Source of the DNA: Propionibacteriaceae bacterium
Lineage (GTDB): Bacteria; Actinomycetota; Actinomycetes; Propionibacteriales; Propionibacteriaceae
Length of the DNA stretch: 40,774 nt
Direction of reading: 5' to 3'
Assembly: GCA_020846255.1 (NCBI GenBank)
Contig: JADLEH010000099.1
Location: forward strand, 1-40,774
Part shown: positions 26,313 through 33,544 of the stretch, piece by piece
Layout of the letters: each line of letters begins with the position of its first letter
Numbering within the stretch: the stretch's first letter is position 1
Notes under the pieces: model-generated
What the model was told of the DNA's origin: nothing
The model's input: only the letters and a program-made list of their open reading frames with translations
Database searches by the model: none
Translations under genes and position numbers: made by a program

Positions 26313-27286
26313 GATGCAACCATTCCCCTCTTGCGCAGGGTGACCACTGCGCTTGCCCCAACCGCAAGAATTAGCAAGACGCCTTGTACCAGCGCCGACC
26401 AATACGAAGAAACACGGAGGAATACCAGCAGGTCAGCAATCCCACGCAGTACGAACGCGCCGACGACAGTCCCCACGATCCCGCCGAAGCCCCCGCCGAT
26501 CGCCGTACCACCGACAACGGCCGCCGCGATGGACAAGATGACGAACGCCTGCCCGGCGGTCGGTGAGCCCGAGGCCACCTGAGCCGTGCGATAGATCCCG
26601 GCAAGAGCGGCAAACCCACCCGAGACGGCGTACGCAAGGATCGTCGTGGACGCCACCCGAACGCCGTTGAGGTGAGCTGCCCGCGCGTCGCTACCCACAG
26701 CAAACAACGACAACCCCGCGTCGGTCCGCCGGAACCAAAGCCAGAGAAGGACCAGGATGATCGTCAAGATCATCGACAATGTCACGGACCCGAAACGCGC
26801 CAAGAGCGCATTGCTGAATGACGGGCTCACGTTTCCGCCGTCAATCTTGAGTATCAGCAGCGCCACGCCGTAACCGACCGACCCGGTGGCCAACGTGACA
26901 ATGAAAGGCTGCATGCCAGTCGCGTGGATGGCCCAACCGTTGAACGCGCCAACTCCTAAGCCGATCGCCAGGCTGATCAGCGCCCACATCACCTGCCCGC
27001 CCACAGTAGGACCGGCGTTCACCGCCATCAGGCTGTTGGTCACACAGATCGTGCCGCCGACCGAGAGGTCAAATCCGCCCACGAGCAAGGTAAAGGTCTG
27101 CCCGACCGCAACAAGAATGAGCGAGAAAGCCGAGTCGAAGGAGTTGGCCAGCCAGGACGGCCGCAACGTGGCTGGGTTGACGCTGACCGTCATGACGATC
27201 AGGACTGCGAGGATTGCATAAGGAACCATCGTCGTCCAGTGGCGCGCAACGAGGGCGTGAGTCCTCGCGATTATGGGCTCAGTCAC
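26309..27286 (-). CDS. Sugar ABC transporter permease (RbsC type)
   Basis: This is a 325-residue RbsC-like permease with about nine to ten transmembrane segments. The conserved GGFDLSVGG lies near residue 70, with HLNGVRVASTTILAYAVSG and GGTAIGGGFGGIVGTVVGAF further on. It precedes and overlaps the second permease gene, so the importer uses two different permease subunits, a common arrangement in actinobacterial ribose-type systems. Eighty bases separate it from the ATPase gene upstream. Confidence 0.92.
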   Translation of the reverse strand: MTEPIIARTHALVARHWTTMVPYAILAVLIVMTVSVNPATLRPSWLANSFDSAFSLILVAVGQTFTLLVGGFDLSVGGTICVTNSLMAVNAGPTVGGQVMWALISLAIGLGVGAFNGWAIHATGMQPFIVTLATGSVGYGVALLILKIDGGNVSPSFSNALLARFGSVTLSMILTIILVLLWLWFRRTDAGLSLFAVGSDARAAHLNGVRVASTTILAYAVSGGFAALAGIYRTAQVASGSPTAGQAFVILSIAAAVVGGTAIGGGFGGIVGTVVGAFVLRGIADLLVFLRVSSYWSALVQGVLLILAVGASAVVTLRKRGMVAS

Positions 27287-27366
27287 AACTGACCTCCGAT
27301 TGTGATGGAGAAGGGCGGCACAACTCCGAGTGGTTTGGCAGGGCTAGGGTTCGTTCCTCTTGGCAC

Positions 27367-28860
27367 TCAACGGGCATGTTCACCGATCGATGCTCCAATG
27401 ATTCGATCTGGGGTGAGGTCATCGCCGGCAAGGATGGCGCCGACCTGTCCATCGTGCATGACCATGACTCGGTCGCACACATTGACAAGTTCTTCGACGT
27501 CAGTGGATAGGAAAAGGACAGCCCCACCTTGCGCGGCGAAGTCGCGCACCAAGGTGAACATCTCCTTCTTGGTGCCCACATCGACGCCGCGCGTGATGTC
27601 ATGGAGGAGCAGGAGCCGCGGTTTGGCCGCCAGGATCTTCGCCAGAACGATCTTCTGCTGATTACCGCCGCTCAATCCGGCGGCGGGTTGCTCCTGCCCC
27701 GAGGACTTGATAGAGAGTTGCTTGATGTATTTGTCGGCCAGCTCCGACTCGCGCCGAGTGTCGATCAGTGGCCCGCGCCGCAAGCCCCCAAGGGACGGGA
27801 GGGAAATATTGAACCGAATGGAGAAATCGAGCAGAAGGCCCTGTTTGGCGCGATCCTCGGGCACGAGTGCCACGCCACGCCGTAGCGAATCCCTGGCGTC
27901 GGTTGGGTGGACGGCGGTGCCGTGCAGCTCGACTCCACCCTTCGCGTGCAGGATCCCATACAGCGCAAGGAGCAGCTCGGCCTGACCTTGTCCGGCAAGA
28001 CCTCCCACACCGAGCACTTCGCCGTCGTGGAGGCTGAAGCTCACTCCGTTGAGGACGTGCGAATGCGAGAGATCCCGAACCTTGAGAGCAATCCCCTCCT
28101 GGACCGTAGGAGTCTTCTCGGGAAAGTATCCGGAGATCTGCCGCCCGATCATCATCGAGATGACCTCGTCAATGTCGACGCCTTCCATGTCCAGCGTGGC
28201 CACGGAAGAGCCGTTGCGAAGGATAGTGAGACGCTGGCACGCGTTGCGGACTTCTGACATCCGGTGCGAAATGAAGATGACAATCTTGCCCGCCTTGGCG
28301 AGCTTGCGCGCCAGATCCAGCAGCCAGAGCACCCTGTTCTCGGTGAGTGCGGAGGTCGCCTCATCGAGAATGATGATCGACGGATCGGTCGCCAGAACTC
28401 TGAGGATCTCGACGATCTGCCGCTTCGACAGCGACAGCTCGCCGGCCACGGCATCGGGGTCGATCCCTTCCACCCCATAGCGCTGCATCAGGTCCACTGT
28501 CATCGACCGCAACGCGGCACGCCGGTGGACGCCGAACCTGTTGCGCGGGATGCGGCCCAGAAAGATGTTCTGCGACACCGACAGGTCGGGGATCAGCGAC
28601 AGCTCCTGGTAGACGGTCCCTATACCGAGAGCCATCGCCTCTCGAGGGTTTTGGATGGAGACGGGGCGACCGTCAATCCGGATCTCACCGCTGTCGGCCG
28701 AGTATGCACCGCTCAGTACCTTGAGCAGGGTGCTCTTGCCCGCACCGTTCTCTCCGAGTAGGGCGTGAACTTCGCCGCGGTTGCACGAGAACGTCACGTC
28801 CTTGAGTGCGGCCACGCCGCCGAACGATTTCGAGAACCCGATGAGCTCAAGATCGGCCAT
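27367..28860 (-). CDS. Sugar ABC transporter ATP-binding protein (RbsA type, tandem)
   Basis: This is a 497-residue tandem ATPase. The first domain has a canonical Walker A (GENGAGKSTLL near residue 37), signature LSLSKRQIVEI and Walker B IIILDEAT. The second domain has a degenerate Walker A (GGLAGQGQAELLLAL) and a good signature LSGGNQQKIVLAK, which is typical of RbsA/XylG/MglA proteins. The ATG at 28860 has a ggag element at a suitable distance; a start six codons upstream is possible. It couples ATP hydrolysis to import of the substrate captured by the lipoprotein encoded just upstream. Confidence 0.93.
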   Translation of the reverse strand: MADLELIGFSKSFGGVAALKDVTFSCNRGEVHALLGENGAGKSTLLKVLSGAYSADSGEIRIDGRPVSIQNPREAMALGIGTVYQELSLIPDLSVSQNIFLGRIPRNRFGVHRRAALRSMTVDLMQRYGVEGIDPDAVAGELSLSKRQIVEILRVLATDPSIIILDEATSALTENRVLWLLDLARKLAKAGKIVIFISHRMSEVRNACQRLTILRNGSSVATLDMEGVDIDEVISMMIGRQISGYFPEKTPTVQEGIALKVRDLSHSHVLNGVSFSLHDGEVLGVGGLAGQGQAELLLALYGILHAKGGVELHGTAVHPTDARDSLRRGVALVPEDRAKQGLLLDFSIRFNISLPSLGGLRRGPLIDTRRESELADKYIKQLSIKSSGQEQPAAGLSGGNQQKIVLAKILAAKPRLLLLHDITRGVDVGTKKEMFTLVRDFAAQGGAVLFLSTDVEELVNVCDRVMVMHDGQVGAILAGDDLTPDRIIGASIGEHAR

Positions 28861-28892
28861 TGACCCGTCTCCATCCATTCTTTGCTAGAAAT

Positions 28893-29960
28893 TCACTGCT
28901 TATAGTTGGAGATCTCGTCGATCGTCACCTGCGGCTGGAAGTCCGCCGGAAGGGCCGGCCAGTCGAGTGCGCCAGGAAGGTTCCGGAATGCGTTCTCCCC
29001 CTCCTTGATCATCACCACCGGGTAGCTGATGTCCACGGAGTCATCGATCGAGAAGAAGCCCGGCGTGACCTGCGTCTTCATCGGCACCTGCTTGCCGTCG
29101 AGAACGTCCACGGCCACCTTCAGTGCGATCGCACCCAGACCTGGCACGTTGTTGCCGATCATCACGTCCATCTTGTTGTCGATGGCTGCCAGCATTCCCG
29201 CGTTGGTATCGAATGCTGTCGCCGGAACGAGCTTGCGGCCGGCGTCCTTGAAAGCTGCCGCGACGGTCTCGGCGTATACCTGCGTGTAGATGCCGTCCAG
29301 ATCAGGGTGAGCGGCCAGAATACTGCCGATCTGCTGCTGCCCCACTCCATCGGCGTACTGGCCAGCGAACTCCGCCACAACGTTGATGTTGTGTTCCTTG
29401 AACACCTTCATCGCAGACTCATACAGGGTGTTGCCGGCGGTGGAGCCTGGCATGCCGGTGTCGACGGCGATCTTTCCGCCAGATGGGACCTTGGCGGCAA
29501 GGTAGTTCGCCCAACCGGTGGCGAGAGCCGAGAGGTCGGTGGAAACAGCGTAGACACCGTCGGCCTGGACGGTGTTGTCGAAGCTCACCACGACAATGCC
29601 CGAATCCTGGGCTCGCTTGACCGCCGGGTTGAGCGCGGTCGCCGACGCGGCGTTGACGATGATGGCGTCGTAACCCTGGCTGGCCAGAGCGTCGATAGAC
29701 GCGGCCTGGGCCTCGGCCGTGTTCTCGGAATTGACGACCGTCAGGTCGACCTTGCCGGCGTACGGCGCCTTGGTCGCGACGACCTGCGTCGTCTTGATCA
29801 TCAGCTGGCGCCAGTCGTTTCCGAGGAAGCTGTTGCTCAGTGCGATCTTGTACGTCTTGGTCGCGCCGCTCGATTCAGGCGCGCTCGCGGCGGTCGAGCA
29901 TCCGGTCAGTGCGACCGCGAACGCTGCCACTGCCGCCAAAGCGGTCATCCATTTCTTCAC
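28893..29960 (-). CDS. Sugar-binding lipoprotein of ABC importer (RbsB type)
   Basis: This is a 355-residue extracellular substrate-binding protein. The signal peptide ends in a lipobox (AVALTGCS), so the mature protein is anchored to the membrane by a lipidated Cys. It has the two-lobe periplasmic-binding-protein-like fold signatures (KIALSNSFLGNDWRQLMI, VVVSFDN, VYAETVAAAFKDAG). The GTG at 29960 is chosen because a near-perfect aaggagg lies ten bases upstream. Internal ATGs are less well placed. It is the first gene of the transporter operon and is followed 32 bases later by the ATPase. The ligand is unknown, probably a sugar or aldonate. Confidence 0.92.
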   Translation of the reverse strand: MKKWMTALAAVAAFAVALTGCSTAASAPESSGATKTYKIALSNSFLGNDWRQLMIKTTQVVATKAPYAGKVDLTVVNSENTAEAQAASIDALASQGYDAIIVNAASATALNPAVKRAQDSGIVVVSFDNTVQADGVYAVSTDLSALATGWANYLAAKVPSGGKIAVDTGMPGSTAGNTLYESAMKVFKEHNINVVAEFAGQYADGVGQQQIGSILAAHPDLDGIYTQVYAETVAAAFKDAGRKLVPATAFDTNAGMLAAIDNKMDVMIGNNVPGLGAIALKVAVDVLDGKQVPMKTQVTPGFFSIDDSVDISYPVVMIKEGENAFRNLPGALDWPALPADFQPQVTIDEISNYKQ

Positions 29961-30272
29961 CGTAATCAATCCTCCTTGAAATCCACGTGTCATGTTTGTT
30001 TGGTGGTGGTGGCGCGAGGCGCCGTTGTGAGCCATCCCGCGACGGCCCGGATTTGGTGAAGCAGGCGCGCCACCTTTCGTGGCCTTTGCCCGCCCTCGAC
30101 AGTCGGATCCTCATCCGCACCTACCGATCGGGAATGTGGCGGTCGGGGTACGACGAGGAACCTGGCAGCCCAAGTTGGCGGCATCCTCCTTATCCGTCTG
30201 AAGCAACGGTACGTTCGTGCGGGAAAGGGTCGGGGCCCGCCACCCTTACCGACAGCGGAGCCGCGGGAACCG
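29961..30272. other. Intergenic, probable promoter of ABC importer operon
   Basis: These 312 bases contain no gene. The ribosome-binding site of the lipoprotein gene is at 29971-29977. A promoter for the 29960-24391 transcript probably lies here, because the distance from the SDR gene upstream is too large for simple coupling. I see no clear operator palindrome. Confidence 0.4.
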
Positions 30273-31115
30273 TCAGCGCGGCATGAACATGCCGCCATCA
30301 ACCCCGAGCACCTGGCCGGTCATGTGGCCCGAAGCGACTTCAGAGGCAAGGAAGACCACTGCGGCGGCCGTGTCCTCTGCGGTACCGAACTTGCCCAGGG
30401 GAGTAGCCGCAAGCAGAGACGCCTGCGGACCCCCAGGCACCGCAACGAGAGCCGGCCCTCCCTTGTCACGATCGGGACCGGCGGCCCAGCCCACTTCTCC
30501 CTGTTCTGCCCGGAGCCAAAGGCTCGTCGGCGCGGCGTCCTCCACCCGCTGGATTGGGCTAGGGCCGGGGGCAACGACGTTGATGCGCACGCCTGCAGGA
30601 CTGTGTTGGCGTGCCATGCACTGGCTAAAAAGGATCTGCGCAGCCTTCGTCCCGGCGTAGACCGGTTCGAGCGAGTCCGCCCGGCGGCCCATCACACTGC
30701 TCACCGTGATAATCGTTCCGGACTTCTGGCGGAGCATGATGGGAAGGAACACGTGGAACCAGTTGAGCATCGCCACGTAGTTGCTCTCGATAACGGGAGC
30801 CCACTCGCTGCGGTCCACGGTCAGGAAGTCACCCGGGGAGTCCCAGCCCATGCTGCCCACCACGATGTCCACCGCGCCGAATGTGTCCATCGTCTTGTCG
30901 GCCAGCGCTTGCACCTGTTCGTATTGGGTCGCATCCGTTGACACGACCAGTGTCTTGCCACTCGCCTTTGCCGCGACCGCTTCGCAGTTCGCGGCGTTGC
31001 GCGCGGCGATCACGACATTGGCACCCTCGCGAGAGAGCGCAAGCACCGATGCACGACCGATGTTCGAGCTCCCCCCGATCACGATCGCGGTCTTGCCTGT
31101 CAATCCAAGGTCCAT
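30273..31115 (-). CDS. SDR-family oxidoreductase, probable sugar dehydrogenase
   Basis: This is a short-chain dehydrogenase of 280 residues. The nucleotide motif GGSSNIG is at 14-20, and the catalytic Ser139 or Ser140, Tyr153 and Lys157 are present. It ends with VLGVDGGMFMPR. The usual NNAG motif is replaced by GSMG (87-90), and an insertion of about 20 residues follows the PGPSPIQRV loop. It lies first on the strand that carries the importer and the lactonase. Oxidation of an imported aldose to a lactone is a reasonable role, but it is only inferred. The ATG at 31115 with aaagga is chosen over the longer open frame. Confidence 0.82.
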   Translation of the reverse strand: MDLGLTGKTAIVIGGSSNIGRASVLALSREGANVVIAARNAANCEAVAAKASGKTLVVSTDATQYEQVQALADKTMDTFGAVDIVVGSMGWDSPGDFLTVDRSEWAPVIESNYVAMLNWFHVFLPIMLRQKSGTIITVSSVMGRRADSLEPVYAGTKAAQILFSQCMARQHSPAGVRINVVAPGPSPIQRVEDAAPTSLWLRAEQGEVGWAAGPDRDKGGPALVAVPGGPQASLLAATPLGKFGTAEDTAAAVVFLASEVASGHMTGQVLGVDGGMFMPR

Positions 31116-31528
31116 GTTCGCTCTATTCCTTTCTTGCCAGCAGCGCTGCTGTGTCTTGACCATGAGGGCTCCGTGACTCGAAACGACGAATCCGGTGGCC
31201 GGTCCCCGATGCCCGCGTCGGGGACAATGCCTATAGGATTCCACACTTTCCAGTGTGTTGTCAACGAATCGTGGACGGCTCTAGGCGCTTCGGGCGCTTC
31301 CGCCATCGGCGGCGCGCTCGCAAGCTCTGGCACGCGGGTCAAGCCAACAAGCTCCGACCGCGTTCCGACATCGCAGCATGCGCCCAGACGAGGCACCGTG
31401 CCCACACTGCGCCGTGGCTCGCAGACCCTGACCTCCATGGGCACGCTTGCATGAACGCTTCGGCTCATGCAAGATAGTGTCCGGCTGAATGCTATAGGCT
31501 TTTATTGGTTGGTATAGCTAGGAGCGAG
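31116..31528. promoter_or_regulatory. Divergent intergenic region with inverted repeats
   Basis: This region holds the promoters for the leftward SDR/importer genes and probably for the rightward KduD-like gene. Two dyads are visible: cacact-ttcc-agtgtg at 31242-31257, and gctata (31491-31496) facing tatagc (31513-31518). The first, adjacent to gtgttgtcaac, is a candidate operator for the FCD-type GntR or for an IclR protein. No gene is seen in 31116-31528. Confidence 0.4.
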
Positions 31529-31627
31529 ATGGACCCGACAACGTCGTCTCCCGGCGACACCTCGATGGCCGCCGCCGACGAGGTTCGCAAGCTCGCCCAA
31601 GGCGGCAACGCCCGCGTCGACCGATGA
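31529..31627 (+). pseudogene. 3' stub of a second KDG kinase gene
   Basis: A 32-codon frame starting at 31529 ends SPGDTSMAAADEVRKLAQGG followed by NARVDR and a TGA stop. This matches the last 25 or so residues of the intact kinase at 8643-9746 (PGDTSMATKGEVVKLARGGS, ARVDR) with a handful of substitutions. The first five codons do not match and are probably unrelated sequence at the breakpoint. The stub shows that a kdgK gene once preceded the KduD-like gene here. Confidence 0.8.
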
Positions 31628-31739
31628 CGACCAGGGCAGACGAGCTGTGCTGCCTCCCCTGTATGCGCTTCGCCGAAATCGCGGCGATCGTGCACGCGAA
31701 ACCGTCGAGTGCACCGAACTCAAGCAAGAAAGGCACGAC

Positions 31740-32504
31740 ATGATCCTTGACTCGTTCCGACTGGACGGAAAAGTTGCTCTGGTGACGGGAGCTGCGCGCG
31801 GGCTCGGGCAAGGCGCCGCGGTTGCCCTGGCCGAGGCGGGAGCCGACGTCGCCATCCTCGATTACCTGGAGGCCACCGAGACAGTGGCCATGATCGAAGA
31901 CGTAGGCCGGCGAGCGCATGCGCTCACGATTGACCTGAAGACCGCGAGCCCCGAAAGCCTCGACAACGTCGTCCAGACCGTCACCGACGTCCTGGGCCGC
32001 ATCGACATCCTCGTGAACAACGCTGGCATCATCCGGCGCGCCCCGCTCCTCGAGCACTCCGCCGCCGACTGGGATGACGTCCTGGCCATCAACCTGGACG
32101 CCGTCTTCCACCTCTCCAAGGCCGTTGCACGACGCCTCGTCGCACAAGGAAGCGGCAAGATCATCAACATCGCGTCCATGCTGTCCTTCCAAGGAGGGAT
32201 CCTGGTGCCCGGCTACACCGCAAGCAAGCATGCAGTCGCAGGCCTGACCAAGGCATTCGCCAACGAGTTGGCCGCCAGCGGCATCAACGTCAACGCGATC
32301 GCGCCCGGCTACATGGCAACCGAGAACACCGCCCCGATCCGCGCGGACCAGGCTCGTGAGAAGTCGATCATCGATCGGATCCCCGCGAACCGCTGGGGCA
32401 CCCCGGCTGACCTGCAGGGACCCTTCGTCTTCTTGGCCTCCGCAGCGTCGGACTACCTCAACGGCGCAATCATCCCAGTCGACGGCGGCTGGCTCATCCG
32501 CTAG
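31740..32504 (+). CDS. kduD: 2-dehydro-3-deoxy-D-gluconate 5-dehydrogenase-like SDR
   Basis: This is a 254-residue SDR with TGAARGLG (16-23), NNAG (93-96) and the triad Ser146, Tyr159, Lys163. Segment FRLDGKVALVTGAARGLGQG and the ending AIIPVDGGWLIR are characteristic of KduD, which interconverts 2-keto-3-deoxygluconate and 2,5-diketo-3-deoxygluconate. The ATG at 31740 is used, with aaagg upstream; the length equals typical KduD. A kdgK stub lies just upstream and a hairpin terminator just downstream, so it is now a single-gene transcript. Other 3-oxoacyl-type SDRs look similar, so the exact substrate is probable rather than proven. Confidence 0.82.
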   Translation: MILDSFRLDGKVALVTGAARGLGQGAAVALAEAGADVAILDYLEATETVAMIEDVGRRAHALTIDLKTASPESLDNVVQTVTDVLGRIDILVNNAGIIRRAPLLEHSAADWDDVLAINLDAVFHLSKAVARRLVAQGSGKIINIASMLSFQGGILVPGYTASKHAVAGLTKAFANELAASGINVNAIAPGYMATENTAPIRADQAREKSIIDRIPANRWGTPADLQGPFVFLASAASDYLNGAIIPVDGGWLIR

Positions 32505-32546
32505 GCGGGCCAGCAAGCCCAAACAAAGGCTGATCATTTCGGGTGG

Positions 32547-32591
32547 CGTCCCGTGAGCTTACGAACAGACATCGCGGCAGCTCACGGGACG
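32547..32591 (+). terminator. Hairpin terminator after kduD-like gene
   Basis: A perfect 13-bp inverted repeat, cgtcccgtgagct (32547-32559) and agctcacgggacg (32579-32591), with a 19-base loop, lies 43 bases after the stop codon and is followed by ttta. It is probably a transcription terminator, though the T-run is short. Confidence 0.6.
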
Positions 32592-32746
32592 TTTACCTGA
32601 TCGGGAGCGACGGCCCAGACCGGTTGGAGCAGGAGGCAACCAGTGCCCAACACTTTGGGACCCACCTGCAGTCCACCGCCCATCTCGCAGGCTCTCTACC
32701 TGGCTGCCAACGCGGCTTCGCCGACCAGAATGGAAAACAGGCGGTA

Positions 32747-33205
32747 CTACAGTCTCGGCGCGGTAGCAATGCGGTTTGGTGAGCGCACAAGCCCCGGCCT
32801 TACCAAGGCCGAGCCTTGGCCGGTCCTCCTTGCCCAACTGTTGGGGATCGCCGCAAACAATCGCCAACCCATGTTGGCTCTTCCGATGGACTGGAACCCG
32901 ATGAAGTTGAACACGCCCACCGTGGCCGTGCGGGCACTGAGGCTCAGGATGAGCGCGAAGAAATACTCGTTCCACGACGGCAAGAAGGAGATCACGCCGG
33001 CGCCCAACCGCTCCCGACCGGGCGAATGGCAGCAGGATCTTCAGGAACGCTGACGAAGGTGTGCATCCATCGACGAGGGCGGATTCCTGCAGGTCTGTGG
33101 GGATCGCGTCAAAGGTCCATCATCATCCACGTGACAATGCCAATGACCACGCGAACCTGCATCAGGATGTGGCCGAGGATTGTATCGAGCCGGTTGACAC
33201 CCGTG
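32747..33205 (-). pseudogene. MalG-type sugar ABC permease, decayed C-terminal half
   Basis: Read on the minus strand across two frameshifts, the order is LDTILGHILMQVRVVIGIVT, then FDAIPTDLQESALVDGC with TPSSAFLKILLPFARS, then GVISFLPSWNEYFFALILS and VGVFNFIGFQSI. The middle piece is the EAA loop (E-x-A-x3-DG) that contacts the ATPase in carbohydrate ABC permeases of the MalG/CUT1 type. The protein breaks off near its C-terminus and its N-terminal half is absent. It belongs to a different importer family from the intact RbsC-type system at 25353-27286. No partner MalF or binding protein remains. Confidence 0.75.
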
Positions 33206-33261
33206 CTGACCACACTCCCCGAACAGTCCCGCCCGGCACCCTGAAAAGGAGAGTGCATCTC

Positions 33262-33363
33262 GTGGATACACTTGGCACGATCCTTGATATCGTCACTTCC
33301 GTCTTGGCGGCCGTTACTGTGGCCTCCATCGCGCGCTTTTGGTCCGGCGAAGAAAAGCGTTAA
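33262..33363 (+). CDS. Candidate small hydrophobic protein (33 aa)
   Basis: A GTG at 33262 follows aaggag by about eleven bases and opens a 33-codon frame. It encodes one hydrophobic stretch (ILDIVTSVLAAVTVASIARF) ending WSGEEKR. The profile, a single membrane helix with a charged tail, is that of a small membrane protein. I do not recognise a family. The flanks are degraded sequence, so it could also be chance or the tail of a lost gene. Confidence 0.3.
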   Translation: MDTLGTILDIVTSVLAAVTVASIARFWSGEEKR

Positions 33364-33544
33364 GTGCCAGTCGGGATTCGCTCCTAGTAAGGAGCAAGTC
33401 AATCGTCCGGAGGCTGGAAGCCGGTGCGATCACGCATCTCGTCACCTCCAGCCGGACATTGGCCCTGGCGGTCGGCGATGCCAGGGTCGAGCACCATGCT
33501 GGCAAACTCCGGACCGAGTCCCTCGGCGGTGACGCGACGGTGTC

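Noticed and set aside
2419..31115. Sulfoquinovose or D-apiose degradation cluster
   Set aside because: SDR, SMP-30 and split transketolase occur in such pathways, but no sulfosugar aldolase, YihQ-type glycosidase, sulfolactaldehyde enzyme or apulose kinase is present. The enolase-superfamily enzymes and kdgK/eda point to ordinary sugar acids.
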